Source: Pseudorhodobacter antarcticus (lineage in GTDB: Bacteria > Pseudomonadota > Alphaproteobacteria > Rhodobacterales > Rhodobacteraceae). From it: 64,000 nucleotides of DNA. The notes under the pieces were generated by a model. The model worked only from the letters and a program-made list of their open reading frames with translations. It did not search any database and was not told the origin of the DNA. Location: NCBI GenBank assembly GCA_945860375.1, contig CAMAQR010000016.1:7867-71866 (forward strand), read 5' to 3'. Both the position numbers and the translations under genes were made by a program. Positions 18,576 through 26,969 of the stretch are shown here, in pieces; the stretch's first letter is position 1; each line of letters opens with the position of its first letter.

Positions 18576-19601
18576 ATGAAGACGAATGCAGGGCGGTTCT
18601 TTGAGGATTATCGCTTGGGTGAGGTGATCACCCATGCGGTGCCGCGCACGGTTTCGGGGGGGGAGCGGGCGCTGTATCACGCGCTTTACCCCGCGCGCGC
18701 TGCCCTGCATTCGTCGGACATCTTCGCGCAGGGCTGCGGGTTGCCAGCCAGTCCGCTGGATGATCTGATCGCCTTCCATGTGGTCTTTGGCAAGACCGTG
18801 CCGGATGTGTCTTTGAACGCCGTGGCCAATCTGGGCTATGCCGAGGGGCGTTGGCTGCAACCGGTGTGGCCGGGCGACACCCTGCGGTCGCAAAGCACGG
18901 TGATCGGGTTGAAAGAGAACTCCAACGGTCAATCGGGCGTGGTCTATGTCCGCACGGTTGGCCTGAACCAGCACGACGCGGCGGTGCTGGAATATGTCCG
19001 CTGGGTGATGGTGAAAAAGCGCGATTTCGCTGCCGAGGTTGGCCCGGCGGTGGTGCCCGACTTGGCGAAAGCGGTCGATGCGGGCGCTTTGGTGATCCCG
19101 CAGGGGCTTGATTTCACGCGCTACGACTTCGCATTGGCTGGCGAACCGCACCGGATGCGCGACTACGCGGTGGGCGAGGTGATCGACCACGTCGACGGCG
19201 TGACCATCGAAGAGGCCGAGCATATGCTGGCCACGCGGTTGTGGCAGAACACCGCCAAAGTGCATTTCGATGCCACCAACCGGGCCGATGGGCGGCGGCT
19301 GATCTATGGCGGGCATGTGATTTCTCTGGCCCGCGCGCTGTCCTTCAACGGGCTGGCCAATGCGCAGATGATGGTGGCGCTGAACGGTGGGGCGCATGCC
19401 AATCCGTGCTTTGCCGGTGACACGGTGCGGGCGTGGTCACAAGTGTTGGACATGGCCGAAACCGGCGCGCCGGGGGTGGGGGCCATCCGGCTGCGCACGG
19501 TGGCGACCAAGGGCAAGCCGGGCGATTTGCGCGGCGCGGATGGGAAATATTTGACCGAAGTTCTGCTCGATCTGGATTATTGGGCATTGATGCCGCTGTA
19601 G
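18576..19601 (+). CDS. mch: Mesaconyl-CoA hydratase (beta-methylmalyl-CoA dehydratase)
   Basis: Interconverts mesaconyl-C1-CoA and beta-methylmalyl-CoA in the ethylmalonyl-CoA pathway. The 341-residue protein is a fused double hot-dog (MaoC-like) hydratase. The N-terminal half carries FFEDYRLGEVI and SPLDDLIAFH with the first catalytic region; the C-terminal half carries YGGHVISLARALSF and CFAGDTVRAWS. GGAAAGGG precedes the ATG at 18576. Its position after mcl2 and before sdh matches Rhodobacter sphaeroides and supports the assignment. Confidence 0.93.
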   Translation: MKTNAGRFFEDYRLGEVITHAVPRTVSGGERALYHALYPARAALHSSDIFAQGCGLPASPLDDLIAFHVVFGKTVPDVSLNAVANLGYAEGRWLQPVWPGDTLRSQSTVIGLKENSNGQSGVVYVRTVGLNQHDAAVLEYVRWVMVKKRDFAAEVGPAVVPDLAKAVDAGALVIPQGLDFTRYDFALAGEPHRMRDYAVGEVIDHVDGVTIEEAEHMLATRLWQNTAKVHFDATNRADGRRLIYGGHVISLARALSFNGLANAQMMVALNGGAHANPCFAGDTVRAWSQVLDMAETGAPGVGAIRLRTVATKGKPGDLRGADGKYLTEVLLDLDYWALMPL

Positions 19602-19638
19602 GGGCCGTGCCACCTTGTGCCAAACCACAGGAGTTTCC

Positions 19639-20391
19639 ATGCGCGGCCTTGCCCTGATCTCTCTGCTTGCGTTGACCCAACCCGTCAGCGCCTTCACCAT
19701 GCCCGAGGATGAGGCGCAGGCGCAGTTTATCCGGTCCAACATCCTTGCGACGTTTTACCATGAGATGGGGCACGGTCTGATTGATGTGCTGGAGCTTTCG
19801 GTGCTGGGACGCGAAGAAGATGCGGCGGATTCGCTTTCGGCGGTGCTGATCCACAATCTGTGGCAAGAAGAGGCTGCGGCGCAGATGGTTTATGACACCG
19901 CCAGTGCCTTTCTGGTCTATGATGCCGAGGCGCAGCTGGGCGGCAACGAGCCTGCCTATTGGGACGAGCACAGCCTTGACATGCAGCGCTATTACAATCT
20001 GGTCTGCCTGTATTACGGCGCCGATCCTGACGCCCGCGAGGCTGATGCGATCGAATTGGGGCTGCCCGAAGACCGCGCCATGCGCTGCCCCGAAGAGTTT
20101 GAACTGGCGGATGCGTCTTGGGCGACCACTCTGGATGCTTTGACGCCGGGCAAGGGCGCCAAAGGGCTGCGGCTGGTGAAGACCGATCCCAAGAACCCGC
20201 TGGCCGAGATGCTGGCCGAAGAGATCACCGCGCTGAACACGGCCTACGGGTTGCCGGTGTGGATTGATGTGGCAGTGGCCGATTGCGGCGAGGCAAACGC
20301 GTTTTACGACCCGAATGCCAAGACCATCACCATTTGCACCGAATACGCCGAAGACCTTGACCGGCTGTGGCTGGCCAATCAACTTGACTGA
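19639..20391 (+). CDS. DUF4344-type secreted metallopeptidase
   Basis: A 250-residue protein with a signal peptide (MRGLALISLLALTQPVSA) and the zinc-protease motif HEMGHGLID at about residues 38-46, where HExxH provides two ligands and the catalytic glutamate. Two later segments, REEDAADSLS and YWDEHSLDMQR, contain conserved acidic residues that may complete the site. This matches the DUF4344 putative metallopeptidase family. It is probably periplasmic. An ACAGGAG site lies upstream. Substrate unknown. Confidence 0.8.
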   Translation: MRGLALISLLALTQPVSAFTMPEDEAQAQFIRSNILATFYHEMGHGLIDVLELSVLGREEDAADSLSAVLIHNLWQEEAAAQMVYDTASAFLVYDAEAQLGGNEPAYWDEHSLDMQRYYNLVCLYYGADPDAREADAIELGLPEDRAMRCPEEFELADASWATTLDALTPGKGAKGLRLVKTDPKNPLAEMLAEEITALNTAYGLPVWIDVAVADCGEANAFYDPNAKTITICTEYAEDLDRLWLANQLD

Positions 20392-20392
20392 T

Positions 20393-20427
20393 TTTGTGAT
20401 CACACGGATTTTTTGTGTGATCACAAA
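20393..20427. promoter_or_regulatory. Tandem TGTGATCACA operators upstream of sdhC
   Basis: Two perfect palindromes TGTGATCACA (20395-20404 and 20416-20425), with starts 21 bp apart, lie 146-176 bp upstream of the sdhC ATG, immediately after the preceding gene. Spacing and flanking A/T tracts match the pair upstream of sucC. Confidence 0.75.
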
Positions 20428-20570
20428 TGCGAAAAACTGCGTCTGATAGCGGCAACAACGCGCCTCTGCGTCAGTGTTGCGCGTGACAGATGCGATTTAG
20501 GCGCTATGACCTAAAGGAACAAAGCTGCCCGCACGCAGGGCCCGCGACCAAAACGACGAAGGGAACCGAT

Positions 20571-20954
20571 ATGGCCGAGATAAAGCGGGTGGAACGCCCC
20601 CTGTCGCCACATTTGCAGATTTACCGCCCGCAGCTGACCTCTGTCACCTCGATCCTGACCCGGATCACCGGCAACGGGTTGATTGTCGGCACGGTCTTGG
20701 CGGTGTGGTGGCTGCTGGCAGCGGCAACGTCGCCCGCATATTTCGCGGTGGCCGATGCGGTGGCGACAAGCTGGTTTGGCGATCTGGTCTTCACCGGATC
20801 GGCTTGGGCGCTGTGGTATCACTACTTGGCCGGGCTGCGGCACCTGTATTTCGATGCGGGCAAGGGGCTGGACATTCCAACCGCTGAAAAGCTGGGCTGG
20901 GGCGTTGTCATCGGGTCGGTTGTGCTGACCATCATCACCATTCTTGTCGTCTGA
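20571..20954 (+). CDS. sdhC: Succinate dehydrogenase cytochrome b556 subunit
   Basis: Membrane anchor of complex II that holds heme b and part of the ubiquinone site. The 127-residue product has the family N-terminus RPLSPHLQIYRPQLTSVTSI, three transmembrane helices, and the heme-ligand region YHYLAGLRHLYFD at about residues 83-95. The ATG at 20571 gives the standard start; an upstream in-frame extension lacks support. It begins the sdhCDA transcript. Confidence 0.96.
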   Translation: MAEIKRVERPLSPHLQIYRPQLTSVTSILTRITGNGLIVGTVLAVWWLLAAATSPAYFAVADAVATSWFGDLVFTGSAWALWYHYLAGLRHLYFDAGKGLDIPTAEKLGWGVVIGSVVLTIITILVV

Positions 20955-20964
20955 GGGGGCAATC

Positions 20965-21336
20965 ATGCGCTACCTAACCGCCCGCAAACGCGCCGAAGGC
21001 CGGGGCCCCGGCCATTCTGGCACCGAGCATCATTGGCACATGACCGTCAGCGCTGTCGCGCTGGCCTTCATGATGCCGACGTGGATTTACATCTTCGGGT
21101 CGGCGCTGGGCCAAAGCCATGCGGCGGTGCTGGCCACCTTTGCCCGGCCCTTCCCGGCGATCCTGACCGCGATGGTTCTGGTGGTGGGGATGCGCCACTT
21201 TGCCAAGGGCGCGCAAACGCTGTTTGAAGATTATGCGCGCGGCACCACCCGCAAGTTGCTGATCATCGCCGCTTATTCGATTTCCTCTGTGATTGTGGCG
21301 ACGGGGCTTTTTGCCCTTGTCCGCATCGCGCTGTAA
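20965..21336 (+). CDS. sdhD: Succinate dehydrogenase hydrophobic membrane anchor subunit
   Basis: Second membrane anchor of complex II. The 123-residue product has a basic N-terminus ([12 protein letters not shown]), the [16 protein letters not shown] segment and three hydrophobic helices, with [17 protein letters not shown] between the last two; a conserved DY pair contributes to quinone and heme binding in this family. It starts ten bases after the sdhC stop. Confidence 0.94.
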   Translation: MRYLTARKRAEGRGPGHSGTEHHWHMTVSAVALAFMMPTWIYIFGSALGQSHAAVLATFARPFPAILTAMVLVVGMRHFAKGAQTLFEDYARGTTRKLLIIAAYSISSVIVATGLFALVRIAL

Positions 21337-21346
21337 GGTCCCGACC

Positions 21347-23149
21347 ATGAACGCTTATCCGTATGAAGTGCATGACTATGACGTGGTGGTTGTGGGGGCT
21401 GGCGGTGCCGGTTTGCGCGCCACTTTGGGGATGGCCGAACAGGGTTTGCGCACCGCTTGCGTGACCAAGGTGTTCCCGACGCGCTCTCACACCGTCGCGG
21501 CCCAAGGTGGCATTGCCGCGTCTTTGGGCAATATGGGGCCGGACTCGTGGCAATGGCACATGTATGACACCGTCAAAGGGTCGGACTGGCTGGGCGATAC
21601 GGATGCGATGGAATACCTTGCGCGCGAAGCCCCGAAGGCGGTGTATGAGCTGGAGCATTACGGCGTGCCGTTTTCGCGCACCGAAGAGGGCAAGATTTAC
21701 CAGCGCCCCTTTGGCGGCCACACCACCGAATTCGGCGAAGGCCCACCCGTGCAACGCACCTGCGCCGCCGCTGACCGCACCGGCCATGCGATCTTGCACA
21801 CTTTGTATGGGCAATCGTTGAAGAACAACGCCGAGTTCTACATCGAATATTTCGCGCTTGATCTGATCATGACGGACGGGCGTTGCACCGGGGTTGTGGC
21901 CTGGAAGCTGGACGATGGGTCGCTGCACGTTTTCAACGCCAAGATGGTGGTGCTGGCGACGGGCGGTTATGGGCGCGCTTACTTCTCGGCAACTTCTGCC
22001 CACACCTGCACCGGTGATGGTGGCGGCATGGTGGCGCGGGCCGGCCTGCCGTTGCAGGATATGGAATTTGTGCAATTCCACCCGACGGGGATTTATGGCT
22101 CGGGCTGTCTGATCACCGAAGGCGCGCGCGGCGAAGGCGGTTATCTGACCAACTCCGAAGGCGAGCGGTTCATGGAGCGCTATGCGCCGCATTACAAAGA
22201 CCTCGCGCCCCGCGATTACGTCAGCCGCTGCATGACCATCGAAATTCGTGAAGGCCGTGGCGTGGGCCCGAACAAGGACCACATCCACCTGAACCTGAGC
22301 CATCTGCCCAAGGCGACGCTGGATTTGCGGCTGCCCGGCATTTCGGAATCGGCCAAGATTTTCGCGGGCGTCGATCTGCAAAAAGAGCCGATCCCGGTGC
22401 TGCCGACCGTGCATTACAACATGGGCGGCATTCCAACCAACTATTGGGGTGAGGTGTTGAACCCCACCGCCACCAACCCCGATGCCACCGTGCCGGGCCT
22501 GATGGCCGTGGGCGAGGCGGGCTGTGCGTCGGTGCATGGCGCCAACCGTCTGGGCTCGAACAGCTTGATCGACCTTGTGGTGTTTGGCCGCGCGGCGGCG
22601 ATCCGGGCGGGCCAGATTGTGGACCCGAAGGCCCGTCTGGGCGATCTGAACAAGGCCGAGGTGGACCGCGCGATTGATCGCTTTGACGTCACGCGCCACG
22701 CGAATGGCTCTATCCCCACCGCCGCATTGCGGTTGGAGATGCAGAAAACCATGCAGTCCGACGCGGCAGTGTTCCGCACGGATAAGACGCTGGCCGAGGG
22801 CGTGGTGAAGATGACGGCGATTGCCGGCAAGATGGGCGATGTGAAGGTGACGGACCGGTCGATGGTCTGGAATTCCGATCTGATGGAAACGCTGGAACTG
22901 CAAAACCTGATGCCGAACGCGCTGGCCACGATTTACGGGGCGCATGCCCGCACCGAAAGCCGCGGGGCCCATGCGCATGAAGATCATCCGACGCGCAATG
23001 ATGCCGAGTGGCGCAAGCACACTTTGGCCCATGTCGATGGCAACAAGGTGACGCTGGGATACCGGGCTGTGCATACCGCGCCTTTGACCGCCGAAGCCGA
23101 TGGCGGGATTTCGTTGCAGAAGATCGCTCCGGCAGAGCGGAAGTTCTGA
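21347..23149 (+). CDS. sdhA: Succinate dehydrogenase flavoprotein subunit
   Basis: Catalytic subunit of complex II, oxidising succinate to fumarate. The 600-residue protein has the FAD-binding [12 protein letters not shown] motif, His48 in [10 protein letters not shown], the site of covalent FAD attachment, the active-site region [20 protein letters not shown], and [13 protein letters not shown]. The ATG at 21347 is ten bases after the sdhD stop. It is separated from sdhB by three unrelated genes. Confidence 0.98.
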   Translation: MNAYPYEVHDYDVVVVGAGGAGLRATLGMAEQGLRTACVTKVFPTRSHTVAAQGGIAASLGNMGPDSWQWHMYDTVKGSDWLGDTDAMEYLAREAPKAVYELEHYGVPFSRTEEGKIYQRPFGGHTTEFGEGPPVQRTCAAADRTGHAILHTLYGQSLKNNAEFYIEYFALDLIMTDGRCTGVVAWKLDDGSLHVFNAKMVVLATGGYGRAYFSATSAHTCTGDGGGMVARAGLPLQDMEFVQFHPTGIYGSGCLITEGARGEGGYLTNSEGERFMERYAPHYKDLAPRDYVSRCMTIEIREGRGVGPNKDHIHLNLSHLPKATLDLRLPGISESAKIFAGVDLQKEPIPVLPTVHYNMGGIPTNYWGEVLNPTATNPDATVPGLMAVGEAGCASVHGANRLGSNSLIDLVVFGRAAAIRAGQIVDPKARLGDLNKAEVDRAIDRFDVTRHANGSIPTAALRLEMQKTMQSDAAVFRTDKTLAEGVVKMTAIAGKMGDVKVTDRSMVWNSDLMETLELQNLMPNALATIYGAHARTESRGAHAHEDHPTRNDAEWRKHTLAHVDGNKVTLGYRAVHTAPLTAEADGGISLQKIAPAERKF

Positions 23150-23167
23150 TTTCAGACAGGAGGGGCC

Positions 23168-23941
23168 GTGACCGACGCTTGGGATGAACGCCGTCTGATC
23201 GACCGCACGAAGGAATTTCGTGCGGTGCTGGATGGTCAAATCCAAAAGCAGCGGCAGCGGTTTGTGCGGATGGCGGCGGGGATTGCGCCGCGTCTGTGCC
23301 CCCTGTGCGATTACTACGGCATGTTTGCCCCCTTTGGTGCGCCACCCCGGTTCGATGCGCGCTGTCCATCTTGCAGTTCGCTGGAACGGCATCGGCTGAT
23401 CTGGCTGTTGCTGACGCGGCAGGGGGTGTTCGGCGCGGACCACCGCTTGCTGCATTTTGCGGCCGAAGGTGTGCTGCGCAAGCATCTGCGCGGTATGGTC
23501 GGGCGCTATGAAACGGCGGACATTCGCGCTGATCTGAAGCCCGACCATGTGGCGAATATTGAGTCGTTGGATATGCCCGACGGCAGTTTTGACCGCATCC
23601 TGTGCAACCATGTGCTGGAACATGTCGATGACGCCAAGGCTTTGGCCGAGATGTTCCGGGTGCTGGTTCCGGGCGGTGTGGCGCTGTTGACCACGCCGAT
23701 CGTCGAAGGCTGGGCGCAGAGTTATGAAAACCTGGCCATTGACGGGGCCGGGCCACGCACCCTGCATTTTGGGCAGGACGATCATGTGCGGTTTTATGGC
23801 CGCGATCTGCGCGACCGCATCCGCGCGGCAGGCTTTGTCCTGACAGAATTCACGGCCACCGAACCCGATGTCCACCGCTATGGGCTGATGCGCGGGGAGA
23901 CGGTGTTTATCGCAACGAAACCAGAGGCAGGAACCGCATGA
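23168..23941 (+). CDS. Zinc-ribbon-bearing SAM-dependent methyltransferase
   Basis: A 257-residue protein with a GTG start preceded by AGGAGGGG. The N-terminal part has CPLCDYYG and CPSCSS, four cysteines that would form a zinc ribbon at about residues 44-71. The rest is a methyltransferase-11 domain; PDGSFDRILCNHVLEHVDD is the characteristic motif following the SAM-binding strand. The substrate is unknown. It lies between sdhA and sdhB and overlaps the next gene by four bases, so it is in the sdh transcript. Confidence 0.82.
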   Translation: MTDAWDERRLIDRTKEFRAVLDGQIQKQRQRFVRMAAGIAPRLCPLCDYYGMFAPFGAPPRFDARCPSCSSLERHRLIWLLLTRQGVFGADHRLLHFAAEGVLRKHLRGMVGRYETADIRADLKPDHVANIESLDMPDGSFDRILCNHVLEHVDDAKALAEMFRVLVPGGVALLTTPIVEGWAQSYENLAIDGAGPRTLHFGQDDHVRFYGRDLRDRIRAAGFVLTEFTATEPDVHRYGLMRGETVFIATKPEAGTA

Positions 23942-24255
23942 CATACCGCATTCTTTTGGCCGCTGTGCTGTTGGTCGCCGCCTGCGATCCGCAGGAACTG
24001 GCCGACAAGGCCCTGCGGCAAACCGCAGAATCCGTGGTGCAGCCGGTGCTCGCGCGTGAAATGCCGGGCGCTGTGGCCGATGTGGCCACCCGCTGCATTC
24101 TGGACGCGGCTGACCCCGGCGAGATCAACATTCTGGCCCGCGATGTGGGGGTCGAGGCTGGCACCCAGACCATCCAGAACATCCGCAACATCGCCACCCG
24201 TCCCGCCGTTGCCGCCTGTTTTGCCGCCGGTGGCGTGCCGTCGTTGCGGGTGTGA
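23938..24255 (+). CDS. Small lipoprotein
   Basis: A 105-residue protein with a lipoprotein signal peptide: MTYRILLAAVLLVAAC, where LVAAC is the lipobox. The mature part is helical and contains ATRCILDAADPGE. No family is recognised. Its ATG overlaps the methyltransferase stop (ATGA). It is probably anchored in a membrane facing the periplasm. Why it is in the sdh operon is unknown. Confidence 0.75.
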   Translation: MTYRILLAAVLLVAACDPQELADKALRQTAESVVQPVLAREMPGAVADVATRCILDAADPGEINILARDVGVEAGTQTIQNIRNIATRPAVAACFAAGGVPSLRV

Positions 24256-24257
24256 CG

Positions 24258-24551
24258 ATGCGGGTGATCCTTGGCCTTTGCGCCACGCTGCCCCTGCTAT
24301 CCTGCGGCCCGATTCCGTTGGCGCAGGCCGAGCGTGAATGCCTGTCGCAGGCCCGTCTGGCCGAGCAACCGCGCGGATCGGTGGGTGTGGGCGTCGGGTC
24401 GGATGGCGTGGCTCGGGTGGTGGGTGATATTACCATCAGCTCTGATTACCTGACGGGCCGCGATCCGAGCCAAGTCTACGACAATTGCGTGGTGCGCCGC
24501 TCTGGCGTGATGCCCTCGCGCCCCTTCTCCAGTATTCCCGCCAGCCGCTAG
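24258..24551 (+). CDS. Small lipoprotein
   Basis: A 97-residue protein with a lipoprotein signal peptide: [16 protein letters not shown], lipobox PLLSC. The mature region has a glycine/valine strand segment [11 protein letters not shown] and [15 protein letters not shown], a conserved-looking C-terminal pattern. A GTG at 24252, overlapping the previous stop, would add two residues. It precedes sdhB by 25 bases. Function unknown. Confidence 0.75.
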   Translation: MRVILGLCATLPLLSCGPIPLAQAERECLSQARLAEQPRGSVGVGVGSDGVARVVGDITISSDYLTGRDPSQVYDNCVVRRSGVMPSRPFSSIPASR

Positions 24552-24576
24552 CTGGACGCAACGAAAAGGTCTGACC

Positions 24577-25353
24577 ATGGTTCAGTTTACCCTGCCGAAG
24601 AATTCGAAAATCCGCACCGGCAAAACCTGGCCGCGCCCGGCGGGCAGCAATGTGCGCAAGTTCCAGATTTACCGCTGGACGCCCGATGATGGTGAAAACC
24701 CGCGTGTGGACACCTATTTCGTCGATATGGACAGCTGCGGCCCGATGGTTCTGGACGCGCTGATCAAGATCAAGACCGACATCGACCCGACGCTGACCTT
24801 CCGCCGGTCCTGCCGCGAGGGGATCTGCGGGTCTTGCGCGATGAACATCGGCGGCATTAACACTTTGGCCTGTATTTACGGGTTGGATGAGGTGAAGGGC
24901 GATGTCAAAATCTATCCGCTGCCGCATCTGCCGGTGGTCAAGGATCTGGTGCCGGATCTGACGCATTTCTACGCCCAGCACGCCAGCATCATGCCGTGGC
25001 TGGAGACGAAAACCAACCGTCCGGCCAAGGAATGGCGGCAGTCGATTGAAGACCGTGCGAAACTGGACGGCATGTATGAATGCGTCATGTGCGCCTGCTG
25101 TTCGACGTCTTGCCCGTCCTACTGGTGGAACGGCGACAAATATCTGGGGCCAGCTGCCCTGCTGCACGCCAACCGCTGGATCGTGGACAGCCGCGATGAG
25201 GCGACCGGCGAACGGCTGGACGCGTTGGAAGACCCGTTCAAGCTGTACCGCTGCCACACCATCATGAACTGCACCAAAACCTGCCCCAAGGGGCTGAACC
25301 CGGCCAAGGCGATTGCCGAGATCAAGAAGATGATGGTCGATCGGGTGGTGTAA
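24577..25353 (+). CDS. sdhB: Succinate dehydrogenase iron-sulfur subunit
   Basis: Electron-transfer subunit of complex II. The 258-residue protein binds a 2Fe-2S cluster through C79, C84, C87 and C99 ([10 protein letters not shown] ... C). The C-terminal ferredoxin domain carries the 4Fe-4S and 3Fe-4S clusters with [12 protein letters not shown] (C169-C179) and [12 protein letters not shown] (C226, C232, C236). All ligands are present. It is the last sdh gene. Confidence 0.98.
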   Translation: MVQFTLPKNSKIRTGKTWPRPAGSNVRKFQIYRWTPDDGENPRVDTYFVDMDSCGPMVLDALIKIKTDIDPTLTFRRSCREGICGSCAMNIGGINTLACIYGLDEVKGDVKIYPLPHLPVVKDLVPDLTHFYAQHASIMPWLETKTNRPAKEWRQSIEDRAKLDGMYECVMCACCSTSCPSYWWNGDKYLGPAALLHANRWIVDSRDEATGERLDALEDPFKLYRCHTIMNCTKTCPKGLNPAKAIAEIKKMMVDRVV

Positions 25354-25383
25354 GGGATTGGGGCGCGGGGGAAACCCTGCGCC

Positions 25384-25863
25384 CTAGGCCAGTGCCCGCA
25401 GCGACTCTTGGGTGGCAAGCGGCAGGTTGTCGAAATCGGCAGTCAGGGCGTGCAGTTGATCGACCAGCGCCATCAGTTCGGCGCGCTGGCTTTCGGTGAA
25501 ATCGGTGCCGGATTTGGTCATGCTGGCGATGGTGCGCGCGGTATTGGCCCCCAGCGTGTAAGTCCAGCCGTTGACCAGCCCAAACTCTGCCGCCGCCGCG
25601 ACCACGCCTTCGGGGTCTTTGTCGGTCAGTTCGGACCACATCACCACGCCCGTGTGCGCCAACCCCCAATGCACAACCGGATCGGACATCATGAATCCGC
25701 GTTCGCTGTAACGGTCGATCCAAGCCTGCGGATAGGTGCGGTACATCAGCGAGGGCCGGTTGTACCGAATATGCAGAGCAAACAGATAGCCGGTGTCACA
25801 AAGCGCCGCAATTTTGCCAAGCAATTGCAAAATCACCTGATCTGCGCGCATATGTTCTGACAT
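25384..25863 (-). CDS. Autoinducer-binding domain protein lacking a DNA-binding domain
   Basis: A 159-residue protein covering only the LuxR-type autoinducer-binding domain. The spacing W...Y...DP...W in AWIDRYSERGFMMSDPVVHW matches the conserved ligand-pocket residues of LuxR/TraR proteins. It ends at residue 159 with no helix-turn-helix, and no second frame supplies one. It is divergent from a full-length LuxR-type regulator 106 bp away, which suggests a paired function such as heterodimer formation or ligand titration. The ligand is unknown, and no luxI-type synthase is in the window. Confidence 0.8.
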   Translation of the reverse strand: MSEHMRADQVILQLLGKIAALCDTGYLFALHIRYNRPSLMYRTYPQAWIDRYSERGFMMSDPVVHWGLAHTGVVMWSELTDKDPEGVVAAAAEFGLVNGWTYTLGANTARTIASMTKSGTDFTESQRAELMALVDQLHALTADFDNLPLATQESLRALA

Positions 25864-25969
25864 TCATCACCTCTGGGATGCTAGCAGTTGCATAAGACAC
25901 CTTAACCGGGCAATTGTTATCCGACCGAAACTATGACGCGTCGCAGCAATCAGCAACTGTTTTGATCAG

Positions 25970-26581
25970 ATGAATCCGCTTAACGTGATGAAAGACCAGT
26001 TCCATCTGATTGCGCCTGCAGGCTTCTATGTCGCCTTGCGGGTCGGCTTCACTTTTCCCGAGGAAGAGGTGAACGCCTTGCCCGAGCCTTGGGTTGAATT
26101 TTACACAACCCAAGGTTTGGTGGTGCAGGATCCGGCGATGCGTTGGGTCTATGGGCACACCGGGGCGTCGCGGTTTTCGGATTTGGATGTGCCCGATCCA
26201 CATCAGGTGCGCGCCCATGCGGCGGTGTTCGGGCTGACGCATGGTGCGGTGGTGTCGGTGTTGAACCCGTCAGATCGCGGGCGGCGCAGCTATGGGCTGT
26301 TCTTCCGCGATGATCGCGATTTTGAGGCGATAGAGTTGGAACAGTTGCAGCGCCTTGTGAAGCGGGCGCATTCCGGTCCGGTGGATGAGCCGACATTGAC
26401 CGCCGCCGAGATTGAGGCGCTGAAACTGCAATCTCAGGGCTTGCGGTTGAAGCAGATCGCCGCACAGTTGGGGATTTCGGAAAGCGCTGTCAAAGCGCGT
26501 CTGAACAACGTCAAGCGCAAGCTGGGGGCCAAGACCCAATCGCAGGCGGCGTCGATGGCAGCGGCACGGCGCATTTTGTGA
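25970..26581 (+). CDS. LuxR family transcriptional regulator
   Basis: A 203-residue regulator with an N-terminal autoinducer-binding-like domain (PEPWVEFYTTQGLVVQDPAMRW, retaining W, Y and D of the pocket) and a C-terminal LuxR-type helix-turn-helix (LTAAEIEALKLQSQGL ... AVKARLNNVKRKLGA). It is a LuxR solo, as no synthase gene is nearby. Its place directly after sdhB, near operons that share palindromic operators, makes it a candidate regulator of the TCA genes. That is inference only. Confidence 0.9.
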   Translation: MNPLNVMKDQFHLIAPAGFYVALRVGFTFPEEEVNALPEPWVEFYTTQGLVVQDPAMRWVYGHTGASRFSDLDVPDPHQVRAHAAVFGLTHGAVVSVLNPSDRGRRSYGLFFRDDRDFEAIELEQLQRLVKRAHSGPVDEPTLTAAEIEALKLQSQGLRLKQIAAQLGISESAVKARLNNVKRKLGAKTQSQAASMAAARRIL

Positions 26582-26588
26582 GGCGCGC

Positions 26589-26783
26589 GTGCCAGTCTTA
26601 CTGCTGATCCTTGTGCTGTCGGTGTTCGCCTTTGCTTGGCTGGCGCGTCGGGGATCTACGTTGACCAAGGCTTGCCGGTGGCGACTGGACCGGGCGTTGG
26701 GGCCTGACAGCTATCGCTGTGTGGCCTGCGGGGCGCAGGTGGAAAGTCTGGGCAAGGTGCCGAACCGCTGTTTGCGCGGCTGA
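26589..26783 (+). CDS. Small membrane-anchored CxxC protein
   Basis: A 64-residue protein with GTG start seven bases after the luxR stop. It has an N-terminal hydrophobic helix (LLLILVLSVFAFAWLARRG) and a short soluble tail with YRCVACG and a further C at NRCLRG, which may form a small metal-binding knuckle. I recall similar ORFs next to this regulator in related bacteria but have no function for them. Probably co-transcribed with the LuxR gene. Confidence 0.65.
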   Translation: MPVLLLILVLSVFAFAWLARRGSTLTKACRWRLDRALGPDSYRCVACGAQVESLGKVPNRCLRG

Positions 26784-26890
26784 AGCGTGTTGCGTTCGAT
26801 CGGGTTTCACCGATGGAACGCAACCGGGCCACGCACCGGCAGTGCCTGTCTTGGATTTCCTTCGATCTGAATCAGATTGAAGGAAATCCG
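26784..26890. repeat. Dispersed ~105-bp double-hairpin repeat, copy 1
   Basis: Two palindromes, GTTGCGTTC...GAACGCAAC and GGATTTCCTTC...GAAGGAAATCC, flank a conserved ACCGGCAGTGCCTGTCTTGG core. A second copy lies in reverse orientation at 37110-37211. It sits just after the small membrane-protein gene and before the convergent aldo/keto reductase, so it could act as a bidirectional terminator. Confidence 0.8.
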
Positions 26891-26969
26891 CTCTGGCTTC
26901 GGCGCCCTTGCGAAAATCGGGGGGCTGTCTGCCCCCAATTCCGTCAAGGATGCCTGTTCACGAAGCAAG

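Noticed and set aside
21263..23944. Minus-strand open frame of 893 codons opposite sdhA and the methyltransferase
   Set aside because: Spans two well-supported genes on the other strand; no recognisable domain despite its length.
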